DNA from: Maritimibacter sp.
Lineage (GTDB): Bacteria; Pseudomonadota; Alphaproteobacteria; Rhodobacterales; Rhodobacteraceae
Direction of reading: 5' to 3'
DNA: 5,915 nucleotides
Assembly (NCBI GenBank): GCA_020441225.1
Contig: JAGRMP010000001.1
Span: 429-6,343 of the forward strand
Every line of letters begins with the position of its first letter. Positions within the stretch are counted from its first letter, which is position 1. Of this stretch, positions 1 to 5,772 are shown one piece after another. A program made the position numbers and the translations under genes. The notes beneath the pieces are model-generated. The model searched no databases and had not been told where the DNA came from. It saw only the letters and a program-made list of their open reading frames with translations.

Positions 1-13
1 TGCGAGGGATCCC

Positions 14-1318
14 ATGGGTCGTCTGTTGGTTCTGTTCTTCCTGATGCCGTGGTGGGCCTATGTCCCCGCGTCGCTCGGGGTGCTCTGGCTCGGCGAACGG
101 GTCTACGAACAGGCGCTCGAGACCGAGGCAGAAAAGGCTGCGGCGCTGGAGGCCGCGGCGCCTGGGCCGATCGACATCGGCACGTTCGACCGCGCCCGCG
201 ACATTCACCCCGCGGACGAGGTCAACGTCGTCGGGCTGATCGACCACAATCTCGATTACGAGCTGGTCCAGCGCACCAACGGCGTGCCGACCAAGACGCG
301 CTATCTCTACATGCTCTTCGGCGCTGACGAATACGGCTCCAAGGTGGTGCGCGGCGCGCTGATGCTCGACAAGGGCGAAGAGGCGGCGTTCATCGACGGC
401 AAAGCCGATGAATGGGCCGTGGACGCGACGGCCGATTACTGGGTCTATGCCTTCAACGGCTTCGGGAAACGCTCGGCGACGCTCAGCGAGATGGTCGACG
501 ACGCCATCGCGGAACAGGGTCTGACCAAGGCCCAGGATTTCATCTTCATCGAACCCTTTTTCGAAGGGCGCGAGGCAGCGCTGGCGGCGCATGGCGTGCC
601 CGACCAGACGCGCCAGATCTTCTGGGGCATCGCCGCCTTCGTGGCGTTGATCGGGGTGGTGAAACGGGTGAAATCCGTCCGCACCCGCCCGGCGCCCGAG
701 GCGGAGGAGGCGGTCGATCTCACACAGCTCGACCCGGAACACACCGCGCCCGAGCCGGAGATCTACGCCGCCACCGCGGCAGCCTACGCCGCGCCCGAGG
801 GCATTGAAGACGACACTCCGATCGGTCGCCTTGCGCGCCGGTCCGGCACCCGCCCGGCGCCCGCCCATGAAGAGGCCTCCGTCTACCGCACCTACCGCGC
901 ACCGGACCCCGAATTCGACGACGATGCCCCGCAAGCGGCAGACGCCTTTGACGACCCGTATTACGCAGACGAGCCGGCCGGGACTTTTGCCTACGAAGAC
1001 GATGCCGGGGCCGATGGCATCGCGGACACCCAGGTCGCTGCGCAGGCCGGCGCCGCAGCGCAGCCCGGGCAGAAATCCTCTGCCGCGTCCTTCTACGCCA
1101 AGCTTGCGCTGGGCATGCTGCTGGTGGGCACGCTTGCCTACGACCCGTCGCTGCTCACCTCCAGCCTGCCGATCGCGGGCATTGCGCTGTTCTGGTTCGG
1201 CGTCTTCGTGGTTGTCCGTCGGCTGCGAAAGGGCACCCGCCAGCTCGTCGGCCGGGTGAAACCCGCACCGCAGCACAGCCGCCGTCCCGACGGGGTGGCG
1301 CAACGCGGCGCGGTCTGA
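14..1318 (+). CDS. Hypothetical multi-pass membrane protein upstream of secE
   Basis: 434 residues, family and function not recognised. Four hydrophobic segments are visible: about 4-27, 202-218, 364-378 and 387-402. Basic runs follow segment 2 (KRVKSVR) and segment 4 (RRLRKGTR), while an acidic stretch follows segment 1. By the positive-inside rule both ends would be cytoplasmic, residues 28-201 periplasmic, and 219-360 a cytoplasmic linker. The linker is rich in Pro, Ala, Asp and Glu, very acidic at about 298-338, and probably disordered. The periplasmic part looks folded, with mixed hydrophobic and polar residues and aromatic clusters such as DYWVYAFNGFG and FIFIEPFFEG. A GAGGGA ribosome site at 4-9 lies 4 bases before the ATG. 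The gene ends 114 bases before secE on the same strand. The reading frame is secure; topology is inferred. Confidence 0.8.
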   Translation: MGRLLVLFFLMPWWAYVPASLGVLWLGERVYEQALETEAEKAAALEAAAPGPIDIGTFDRARDIHPADEVNVVGLIDHNLDYELVQRTNGVPTKTRYLYMLFGADEYGSKVVRGALMLDKGEEAAFIDGKADEWAVDATADYWVYAFNGFGKRSATLSEMVDDAIAEQGLTKAQDFIFIEPFFEGREAALAAHGVPDQTRQIFWGIAAFVALIGVVKRVKSVRTRPAPEAEEAVDLTQLDPEHTAPEPEIYAATAAAYAAPEGIEDDTPIGRLARRSGTRPAPAHEEASVYRTYRAPDPEFDDDAPQAADAFDDPYYADEPAGTFAYEDDAGADGIADTQVAAQAGAAAQPGQKSSAASFYAKLALGMLLVGTLAYDPSLLTSSLPIAGIALFWFGVFVVVRRLRKGTRQLVGRVKPAPQHSRRPDGVAQRGAV

Positions 1319-1377
1319 ACCCGGCCCCGGGCTTTCGCGCCCCCGCAAGCCCCGTGCTGCGCCCCTTTTCCGGGGCC

Positions 1378-1406
1378 TTGAAATGCTTCGCCACATCCCG
1401 TAAGTG
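1378..1406 (+). promoter_or_regulatory. Candidate promoter for secE
   Basis: TTGAAA at 1378-1383 is followed after 17 bases by TAAGTG at 1401-1406, about 26 bases before the secE start. The -35 box is good (5 of 6) but the -10 box is poor (2 of 6). Upstream, GGCCCCGG (1323-1330) is complementary to CCGGGGCC (1370-1377), and GCCCC/GGGGC can form a local hairpin at 1361-1376. Neither is followed by a T-run, so I do not call a terminator. Transcription of secE from the upstream gene remains possible. Confidence 0.3.
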
Positions 1407-1432
1407 CCCCTTGTTCCGCGAAAGGCAGCATG

Positions 1433-1630
1433 ATGGCGAAGACCAATCCGTTTCAGTACATCCAGCAGGTCCGCTCCGAGGTCTCCAAGGTCGTGTGGCC
1501 GACCCGGCGCGAGGTGTTGCTGACCACCGGCATGGTGGTGGCCCTTGCTGCGCTGACGGCGCTGTTTTTCTCGCTGGTTGATCTGGTGATCCGCTTCGGG
1601 CTGACCAACGTCCTCTCGGCCTTCGGCTGA
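1433..1630 (+). CDS. secE: Preprotein translocase subunit SecE
   Basis: SecE is the small essential subunit of the SecYEG inner-membrane channel; it clamps SecY and stabilises it. The 65-residue product has the short, single-span form common in alphaproteobacteria. The amphipathic surface helix with the family signature EVSKVVWPTRREV lies at residues 17-28, and one membrane segment follows at about 32-53. Two adjacent ATGs occur at 1430 and 1433. I chose 1433 because it gives the usual MAKTNP start and lies 7 bases after the AAAGG ribosome site (1421-1425); 1430 would add one Met. nusG follows on the same strand, the classic order, but after an unusually structured 179-base gap. Confidence 0.95.
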   Translation: MAKTNPFQYIQQVRSEVSKVVWPTRREVLLTTGMVVALAALTALFFSLVDLVIRFGLTNVLSAFG

Positions 1631-1692
1631 GCGCCGCGGGAAACACCTTGAACCGAAGGGGTTTCGGGGCTAATCCGGGCGCCAACCCTTTT

Positions 1693-1720
1693 CGGCGTGC
1701 GATCGCGCGCCGGTTTTCTG
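1693..1720 (+). terminator. Terminator-like hairpin between secE and nusG
   Basis: An 8-bp, GC-rich stem (CGGCGTGC at 1693-1700 with GCGCGCCG at 1705-1712, one G-U pair) closes a four-base GATC loop and is followed by GTTTTCTG. This has the form of a rho-independent terminator, though the T-run is only four long. It lies 62 bases after the secE stop and about 100 bases before nusG. It could end the secE transcript, attenuate readthrough into nusG, or be a processing site. No convincing promoter is seen between it and nusG. Confidence 0.5.
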
Positions 1721-1809
1721 TTGCGGGTCGGGCGTATGCGCCGCAGGTCCCGCGAAATCCTGTATGCCGGGCGCTGAGACGTGCCCACCAGAGACGAGGC
1801 TGAAACGAA

Positions 1810-2343
1810 ATGGCGAAACGGTGGTACTCGGTGAGCGTGCTCTCGAATTTCGAGAAGAAGATCGCCGAACAGATCAAGCAAGCCGTCGCCGAGAACGCGC
1901 TTGAGGACGAGATCGACGAAGTGCTGGTGCCGACCGAAGAGGTCATCGAGGTGCGCCGCGGCAAGAAGGTCACGACCGAGCGCCGGTTCATGCCGGGCTA
2001 CGTGCTCGTCCACATGGAGATGTCCGACCAGGGCTATCACCTGATCAACTCGATCAACCGCGTCACAGGCTTTCTCGGGCCCCAGGGCCGGCCGATGCCG
2101 ATGCGCGATGCCGAGGTGCAGGGCATTCTCGGCCGGGTCGAGGAAGGCGTGGAAGCGCCGCGCACGCTCATCCATTTCGAGGTCGGCGAGACCGTGTCGG
2201 TCACCGACGGCCCGTTCGAAGGCTTCGACGGCCAGGTCGAGGGTGTGGACGACGACAACCAGCGGCTCAAGGTCTCGGTCTCGATCTTCGGCCGCGCGAC
2301 CCCGGTGGAACTGGAATTCACCCAGGTCACGAAGCAGAGCTGA
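1810..2343 (+). CDS. nusG: Transcription termination/antitermination factor NusG
   Basis: NusG binds the RNA polymerase clamp, suppresses pausing, and links polymerase to Rho or to the S10 protein of the leading ribosome. The 177-residue product has the normal length. The NGN domain spans about 1-112: KRWYSVSVLSNFEKK at the start, then RRFMPGYVLVHMEM (58-71) and VTGFLG. The KOW domain spans about 124-158 (VGETVSVTDGPFEGFDGQV), followed by the conserved tail SIFGRATPVELEFTQV. The wording, particularly the N-terminus and QGYHLINSINRVTGF, resembles Rhodobacterales NusG as I recall it. GAGG at 1796-1799 lies 10 bases before the ATG. rplK, normally next, is displaced by about 3.5 kb. Confidence 0.97.
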   Translation: MAKRWYSVSVLSNFEKKIAEQIKQAVAENALEDEIDEVLVPTEEVIEVRRGKKVTTERRFMPGYVLVHMEMSDQGYHLINSINRVTGFLGPQGRPMPMRDAEVQGILGRVEEGVEAPRTLIHFEVGETVSVTDGPFEGFDGQVEGVDDDNQRLKVSVSIFGRATPVELEFTQVTKQS

Positions 2344-2384
2344 CCCGGCAAACCACCGGCTGCGAACGGTTCGATAGCTTTTCG

Positions 2385-2413
2385 AGGGCGCGTGCCACTG
2401 GCCGCGCCCTTTT
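2385..2413 (+). terminator. Intrinsic terminator after nusG
   Basis: AGGGCGCG (2385-2392) pairs perfectly with CGCGCCCT (2403-2410). An inner GCC/GGC stem (2394-2396 with 2400-2402) continues it past a single bulged T, leaving a three-base loop, and TTTT follows (2410-2413). It sits 42 bases after the nusG stop and 6 bases before the end of the converging acetyltransferase gene. On the - strand the stem is followed by CGAAAAGC rather than a T-run, so termination there would be weaker. Confidence 0.8.
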
Positions 2414-2418
2414 CCGTG

Positions 2419-3099
2419 TCAGCTCTTGCGCAGGACCCGCGCCGGTACGCCGACCGCGACAGCGCCTTCGGGCACGTCCTCCAGCACCACCGCGTTCGCG
2501 CCCACCGTGGCGCCGCGGCCGACCTCGACAAGGCCAAGGATGCACGCGCCCGCCCCGATATCGGCCCCGTCGCCGATCACCGGCCAGTCGCGCAACCGGT
2601 CGGTCCGGGCGATCCCCAGCGTGGTGTTCTGGCGAAGCGTCACGTCATCGCCGATCGCGCGCGCGACCAGGATCATGCCGCCGAAATGCTCGAGCTTGAC
2701 CCGGCGGCCGACATTGACGGTGTAGGGCAGATCGATCCCGCAAAACCACTGCGTCATCCGCGCGCCGAACCGGTAGACGAAGCTCAGGGGCGCGCGCAGC
2801 GCCTTCGGCTTCACCGACATCCGCCAATTGCCGAACCGGTGCCAGAACAGCGCCCAGAAGCCCTGCGAAAACAGCCCGCCCGCATGGGTGCGGTAGTCTT
2901 CGGCAACGAGCGCCATCAGCCCGAGCCCGGCTGGGTTGCGGTTGGCGACGCCGCAGTTGTGGATGTCGTCATGCAGCGATGGATCGTCGATGATGCGCTG
3001 CGCATACCTCGTCTGGGCGGGAATGTCCGGACGTCTCTTGGACTGGCCGACGCGTCCCGCAGGAACAACGTCGTCCATCGATAGGTTGATTTCGCTCAC
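2419..3099 (-). CDS. CysE-like hexapeptide-repeat acyltransferase
   Basis: 226 residues from the GTG at 3099. The C-terminal half (about 121-226) is a left-handed beta-helix of hexapeptide repeats, with the serine acetyltransferase-like patterns LRQNTTLG (155-162), IGDGADIGAGACILG (about 175-189), VGANAVVLEDVP (199-210) and VGVPARV (216-222). These proteins move an acetyl group from acetyl-CoA to a small molecule or sugar. His138 (LEHFGG) matches the position of the CysE catalytic His, but the CysE DIHP motif reads DLPY here. The N-terminal half (LVAEDYRTH, FWALFWHRFGNWR) resembles the acetyltransferases found in polysaccharide loci rather than the helical domain of true CysE. I therefore do not name it cysE; the substrate is unknown. 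GTG is preferred over longer starts because AGG lies 5 bases upstream and a promoter candidate falls inside the longer frame; ATG at 3078 is the alternative. The gene converges on nusG. Confidence 0.85.
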   Translation of the reverse strand: MSEINLSMDDVVPAGRVGQSKRRPDIPAQTRYAQRIIDDPSLHDDIHNCGVANRNPAGLGLMALVAEDYRTHAGGLFSQGFWALFWHRFGNWRMSVKPKALRAPLSFVYRFGARMTQWFCGIDLPYTVNVGRRVKLEHFGGMILVARAIGDDVTLRQNTTLGIARTDRLRDWPVIGDGADIGAGACILGLVEVGRGATVGANAVVLEDVPEGAVAVGVPARVLRKS

Positions 3100-3140
3100 G
3101 GCCACCTGCCCAGTTATCGTTTTGCTTACGGACCCAGGTA

Positions 3141-3170
3141 AGGATTCGCGTAGCTTGGCGATCATGTCAA
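3141..3170 (-). promoter_or_regulatory. Candidate promoter of the acetyltransferase gene
   Basis: Read on the - strand, a perfect TTGACA (3170-3165) is followed after 18 bases by AATCCT (3146-3141), a 3-of-6 match to the -10 consensus. A start site near 3134 would give a leader of about 35 bases to the GTG at 3099. It suggests transcription independent of the YdeI/OmdA gene, whose stop codon lies 127 bases upstream. The rest of 3100-3296 shows nothing clear. Confidence 0.45.
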
Positions 3171-3296
3171 GCAAGACGCAAGGAGAGGTATCCCCCAGCG
3201 CGTGAACCGCAATTTCTGGCTGACTTCCGCGCAAAACCGAGCCGGGACAGGCGCCACCCTGCCGATCCGCGAAACCGCGATCCGGAGACCGCGCGG

Positions 3297-3923
3297 CTAT
3301 CGCTCGTTCGCGCCTTTGCCGGCAAGAATCCGGTCGTGGAACTTCGCAATCCGCGCCACCCGGGTCGCCGCCTGCTTGGCGCCACCCAGGTTGATCACGT
3401 AGCTTCGCTGCCGCCCGGGCGTGAGCGCGTGAAACGCCTCGGCAAGCTCGGGGTCGGCGTCGAGCGCTTCGATGAGCTCGTCCGGCAGCTCGACCGCGCG
3501 GTCGACCTTCGGCGGCACCACGCCGCGTTCGGCATAGCCCATGAGCTCGGCCAGGTAGGCCCGGATGACCGGCTCAAGCGCCGCGGGGCCATCGTTCGAC
3601 GTGAAATAGAGCACGTTCTTCACCGCCGAATTGGGGCCGGCGGGGCGCAGGATGCCTTCGGGATCCTTCAGCAGCGCGCCATTCATGAAGGTGAAGCGGA
3701 AATCGTCGCGAAACGCCCCCATGAGGGCGATGTTGCGCTCGGCGTGCATGTAACACGGATGCGCCCATTTCACATGTTCGCTGAGCCCCATGTCGAGACA
3801 GATCCGCCTGAGCGCGTTGAGCCCGTCGATCCATGCCCGGGTCGAGCAATCGGGGGTGTCGAACCGGTCGCAACGGCCGCAGCCCTTGGTAAAGAAATCG
3901 TCGGCATCGGTAATCATCGCCAT
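3297..3923 (-). CDS. YdeI/OmdA-family protein with N-terminal DUF1801-like domain
   Basis: 208 residues from the ATG at 3923. The N-terminal part (about 5-115) fits the DUF1801/YdeI fold. It carries a cysteine-rich opening, GCGRCDRFDTPDCSTRAW (14-31), then GLSEHVKWAHPCYMHAERNIALMGAF (about 46-71). The C-terminal part (about 145-204) fits the OmdA family (bacteriocin-protection, YdeI or OmpD-associated), with ELPDELIEALDADPELAEAFHALTPGRQRSYV and a closing ARIAKFHDRILAGKG. The biochemical role is not established; the family name comes from association only. No signal peptide or membrane segment is seen, so it is probably cytoplasmic. Cysteines at 15, 18, 26 and 42 could bind metal or form disulfides, which is speculation. 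GGGAGG (3939-3934) lies 10 bases before the chosen ATG; a second ATG follows at 3917. The hydrolase gene ends 81 bases upstream, so co-transcription is possible. Confidence 0.85.
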   Translation of the reverse strand: MAMITDADDFFTKGCGRCDRFDTPDCSTRAWIDGLNALRRICLDMGLSEHVKWAHPCYMHAERNIALMGAFRDDFRFTFMNGALLKDPEGILRPAGPNSAVKNVLYFTSNDGPAALEPVIRAYLAELMGYAERGVVPPKVDRAVELPDELIEALDADPELAEAFHALTPGRQRSYVINLGGAKQAATRVARIAKFHDRILAGKGANER

Positions 3924-3940
3924 GCGTTGCGCGCCTCCCT

Positions 3941-3966
3941 GCGGGCGGGTCGCTGTCCCCGCCCGC
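3941..3966 (-). repeat. 9-bp inverted repeat next to the YdeI/OmdA ribosome site
   Basis: GCGGGCGGG (3941-3949) and CCCGCCCGC (3958-3966) are perfect inverted copies around an eight-base loop. On the - strand the stem ends one base before the GGGAGG ribosome site (3939-3934). There is no T-run on either side, so it does not look like an ordinary terminator. It could affect translation start, stabilise the mRNA end, or end hydrolase transcripts with Rho. Confidence 0.7.
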
Positions 3967-3995
3967 AAGCCTAGCACGCAGTGCCGAAGCTCAGC

Positions 3996-4017
3996 ACCGG
4001 AAAATCAGCTTTCCGGT
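3996..4017 (-). repeat. 8-bp inverted repeat across the hydrolase stop codon
   Basis: ACCGGAAA (3996-4003) and TTTCCGGT (4010-4017) are perfect inverted copies around a six-base loop that contains the hydrolase stop codon (4007-4005). It may form a 3'-end hairpin on the hydrolase mRNA. Without a T-run after it, termination is not assured. Confidence 0.6.
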
Positions 4018-4991
4018 CCGAGGTCTGCCAGCCAGTCGCGCACGGCGGCGGCAAAGACCGCAGGGCATTCTTCCTGGGGCACATGCCCGCAACCTGGGAG
4101 TTCGACATAATCCGCGCCGGCGATCGCCTGGCTCAGGCGCCGGCTGTCTGCGACCGGGATCACCGCGTCGCTGTCGCCGGTCAACACCAGCACCGGCAGC
4201 GACAGCCCGGCAAGGGCGCCGTCGAGCGGCGGCATGGTCCAGCTCTGCAGATAGGCCCACAGGGCCAGGTCCCAGCCTTCGGCGCGGGTGTGGATCAGGG
4301 TCTTGTCCATCCGGTCCGGGTCCATCCGCTCCGGGTCCGCCCAGGTCTGTCGGATGAAACGCTCCGAACCGCCGATACCGCGGGCGAGCAGCGGCCCGAG
4401 GCGCTCGACCTGGGGCAGCCGCATCAGCCAGCCGGGCATGTTCTCGTCGACGTAGACGGCGGCATCGGCGAGCACCAGACCGGCGACCCGGTCGGGCGCG
4501 GCCGCCGCCGCCTGCACCGCGAGATTGGCGCCGTAGGAATTGCCCACAAGCACCGCCCGTCCGATCCCGAGCGCATCCATGAGCTGGGTCACCCGGGCGA
4601 CGGCGGCCTCGGGCGCATAGGGCGAGGGACCGGTCCAGGTGCCGGGCAGGAGCTTTTCGCTGAGCCCGTAGGGCGCCTGGTCATAAGCGACCACCCTGCA
4701 ATCCTCGGACAGGGGCGCCATGACCGCGTCCCAGGTCTCGGCGTTGAACACCGAGCCGTGCAGCAGAACGAGGGTGCAGGGCGCATCCGGCGCCCCGGCC
4801 TCGCGGTAGCGGATGTCGATCCCGTCGGTGCCGTCGAAGGGCAGGGTGACGAACCGGTCCTCGGGTCCGGCAAGCGCCGCGACGGGCACCAGCCCGGTGA
4901 GCGGTCGGACGGGCATCACGAGCGGCAGGATCGCGGCGGCGAGGACCAGTGCGGCGACCGCGCCGCCCACCCATTTCAGAGCTCTCTTCAT
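4005..4991 (-). CDS. Membrane-anchored alpha/beta-fold serine hydrolase
   Basis: 328 residues. Residues 1-29 form a basic start (MKRALKW) plus a hydrophobic segment (about 8-27) with no clear signal-peptidase site, so this is probably a membrane anchor with the enzyme in the periplasm. The alpha/beta-hydrolase core follows: the oxyanion motif LLHGSVFNAETW (76-87), the nucleophile elbow GNSYGA (150-155, Ser152), the acid in TGDSDAVIP (probably Asp275), and the catalytic base in GCGHVPQEECP (His303). All three triad positions are present, so it should be active; Ser rather than Asp at the elbow argues against a haloalkane dehalogenase. The substrate cannot be told from sequence; ester or lactone hydrolysis is the generic expectation. 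The start is firm: GAGGAA (5002-4997) overlaps the tetR stop codon, 5 bases before the ATG. The 9-base gap implies one operon and coupled translation with tetR. Confidence 0.92.
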   Translation of the reverse strand: MKRALKWVGGAVAALVLAAAILPLVMPVRPLTGLVPVAALAGPEDRFVTLPFDGTDGIDIRYREAGAPDAPCTLVLLHGSVFNAETWDAVMAPLSEDCRVVAYDQAPYGLSEKLLPGTWTGPSPYAPEAAVARVTQLMDALGIGRAVLVGNSYGANLAVQAAAAAPDRVAGLVLADAAVYVDENMPGWLMRLPQVERLGPLLARGIGGSERFIRQTWADPERMDPDRMDKTLIHTRAEGWDLALWAYLQSWTMPPLDGALAGLSLPVLVLTGDSDAVIPVADSRRLSQAIAGADYVELPGCGHVPQEECPAVFAAAVRDWLADLGPES

Positions 4992-5000
4992 GATCGTTCC

Positions 5001-5549
5001 TCAATGGCCGCGGGCCAGCGCCTCGAGCGCGGCGATGGCGGCCGCGACCAGCCTGTCGACCGCCGCGGGGTGACGCCCGGCCGCGGCGGCGCCCGCTTCG
5101 ACGATGCCCCAGGCCATATCGGCGAGCGCCGGGTCCGGCGTGGTGCCGGGATGTTGCGCCGCAATCACCTCGTCCATCACCGCGCGGGGCGAGACCGCGT
5201 GGCGGGCGAGACGGTCGCGCGCCTGAGCGGTCATTACGGTTTCCAGCGCCAGGGGCGCATGTCCGGCGCTGGCCTCGATCGTGAACCGGGCGATGGCGGC
5301 GAGCTGGTCGGCGGGGGTCGCGGCCCCGGCAATCTGCTCGCGCAGCGCCCCGGCCATCGCCGAGGCGTGCATCTCCAGCGCCGCCTCGGCCACCGAGGAG
5401 ATGTCGGGGAAATGGTTGTAGACCGTCTGCCGGCTGATCCCGGCGCGCTCGGCGATGGCCGCCATGGTCACGCCCGCCCCGCCGTGTTCCGCGATCAGCG
5501 TCAACGTGGTTTCGACGATTCGGGCGATCTGCTTGTCCTGGGCTGTCAT
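5001..5549 (-). CDS. TetR/AcrR-family transcriptional regulator
   Basis: 182 residues from the ATG at 5549. The N-terminal DNA-binding domain is typical: [20 protein letters not shown] (10-29), then the helix-turn-helix with [18 protein letters not shown] (30-47). The rest (about 55-182) is Ala-rich and helical, as expected of the ligand-binding and dimer domain, and is too variable to predict a ligand. The start is supported by AAGGAG 7 bases upstream and by the promoter and palindromes just beyond it, so the longer open frame reaching 5759 is not coding. Two palindromes overlap its promoter, which suggests autorepression. The hydrolase follows after 9 bases and is the obvious co-regulated target; its substrate or product may be the inducer (inference). 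Confidence 0.92.
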   Translation of the reverse strand: MTAQDKQIARIVETTLTLIAEHGGAGVTMAAIAERAGISRQTVYNHFPDISSVAEAALEMHASAMAGALREQIAGAATPADQLAAIARFTIEASAGHAPLALETVMTAQARDRLARHAVSPRAVMDEVIAAQHPGTTPDPALADMAWGIVEAGAAAAGRHPAAVDRLVAAAIAALEALARGH

Positions 5550-5570
5550 ATCGACACTCCTTCTCTGAAT

Positions 5571-5587
5571 TTGGACATATTGTCCAA
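5571..5587 (-). promoter_or_regulatory. Operator-like palindrome 1 upstream of tetR
   Basis: TTGGACA (5571-5577) and TGTCCAA (5581-5587) are perfect 7-bp inverted arms around TAT, 17 bp in all, centred at 5579. It covers the -10 box of the tetR promoter. Size and symmetry suit a TetR-family dimer; the assignment to this regulator rests on position. Confidence 0.75.
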
Positions 5588-5605
5588 AAATGGACAGTCT
5601 GTCAA
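5577..5605 (-). promoter_or_regulatory. Promoter of the tetR-hydrolase operon
   Basis: On the - strand, TTGACA (5605-5600) is a perfect -35 box, followed after 17 bases by CAATAT (5582-5577), a 3-of-6 -10 box. Transcription would start near 5570, about 20 bases before the tetR ATG, leaving room for the AAGGAG site. Both boxes lie within the palindromes, the usual layout for repression by blocking polymerase. Confidence 0.65.
5591..5605 (-). promoter_or_regulatory. Operator-like palindrome 2 upstream of tetR
   Basis: TGGACA (5591-5596) and TGTCAA (5600-5605) are inverted arms with one mismatch around GTC, centred at 5598. The arms and 3-base spacer match palindrome 1, and the centres are 19 bp apart, about two helical turns, so two dimers could sit on nearly the same face. 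It covers the -35 box; the mismatch is what makes that box a perfect TTGACA. Confidence 0.65.
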
Positions 5606-5630
5606 TATCCCGCGCGCAAGTCGGGTCCCG

Positions 5631-5641
5631 CCCCCCCCCCC
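5631..5641. repeat. C11 homopolymer tract
   Basis: Eleven consecutive C residues lie between the divergent tetR and rplK promoters, about 26 bases upstream of the tetR -35 box and 7 bases upstream of the rplK -35 candidate. Such runs slip during replication and are also prone to sequencing error, so the true length may differ. Confidence 0.9.
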
Positions 5642-5648
5642 GAATCCC

Positions 5649-5677
5649 TTGCAAAGCCGAAGCGATGGGCGTATCCC
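5649..5677 (+). promoter_or_regulatory. Candidate promoter for rplK
   Basis: TTGCAA (5649-5654) is followed after 17 bases by TATCCC (5672-5677), giving 4 of 6 and 3 of 6 matches. A start site near 5684 would place the hairpin at 5687-5713 at the very 5' end of the mRNA and give a leader of about 130 bases. rplK needs its own promoter here, because nusG is about 3.5 kb away and behind a terminator. Confidence 0.45.
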
Positions 5678-5686
5678 CGCGCCGAT

Positions 5687-5713
5687 CAGGCCTACCCCAC
5701 CGGGTATGGCCTG
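5687..5713 (+). promoter_or_regulatory. Bulged hairpin in the probable rplK leader (5' side)
   Basis: CAGGCC (5687-5692) pairs with GGCCTG (5708-5713), and TACCC (5693-5697) with GGGTA (5702-5706). That makes 11 bp interrupted only by a bulged T at 5707, with a CACC loop. GCTTCATG follows, too T-poor for a good terminator. No + strand gene ends just upstream, so an mRNA leader role fits better than termination. Confidence 0.6.
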
Positions 5714-5772
5714 GCTTCATGCGTGGGAGGCGAGGGCGCGCGCGTCCGGACCGGACCACGTCAACACACCAG

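Noticed and set aside
1319..1429. Terminator after the first gene
   Set aside because: Several inverted repeats exist (for example GGCCCCGG at 1323-1330 with CCGGGGCC at 1370-1377), but none has a compact loop plus a T-run.
1155..1991. 278-codon open frame on the - strand
   Set aside because: It is antisense to the end of the membrane-protein gene, secE and the start of nusG, is rich in Arg, Ser and Pro, and shows no domain.
2392..3084. 230-codon open frame on the + strand
   Set aside because: It is antisense to the hexapeptide acetyltransferase, whose repeats are unmistakable on the other strand.
3100..3234. Longer N-terminus for the acetyltransferase, starting at 3234
   Set aside because: The extra 45 residues resemble no part of the family and the stretch contains a TTGACA promoter candidate; GTG at 3099 has a better-placed ribosome site.
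3164..3402. Small + strand frames (ATG at 3164, 13 codons; GTG at 3202, 66 codons) near AAGGAGAGG at 3180-3188
   Set aside because: The purine-rich site resembles a ribosome site, but the spacing to GTG is about 13 bases, the 66-codon frame runs into the antisense of the YdeI/OmdA gene, and neither peptide shows a motif.
3336..3974. 212-codon open frame on the + strand
   Set aside because: It is antisense to the YdeI/OmdA-family gene and its leader, with shadow-like composition.
5550..5759. Longer N-terminus for the TetR regulator, starting at 5759
   Set aside because: The extension runs through the C11 tract, the palindromes and the promoter, and adds low-complexity residues ahead of a complete TetR domain that already has a good ribosome site.
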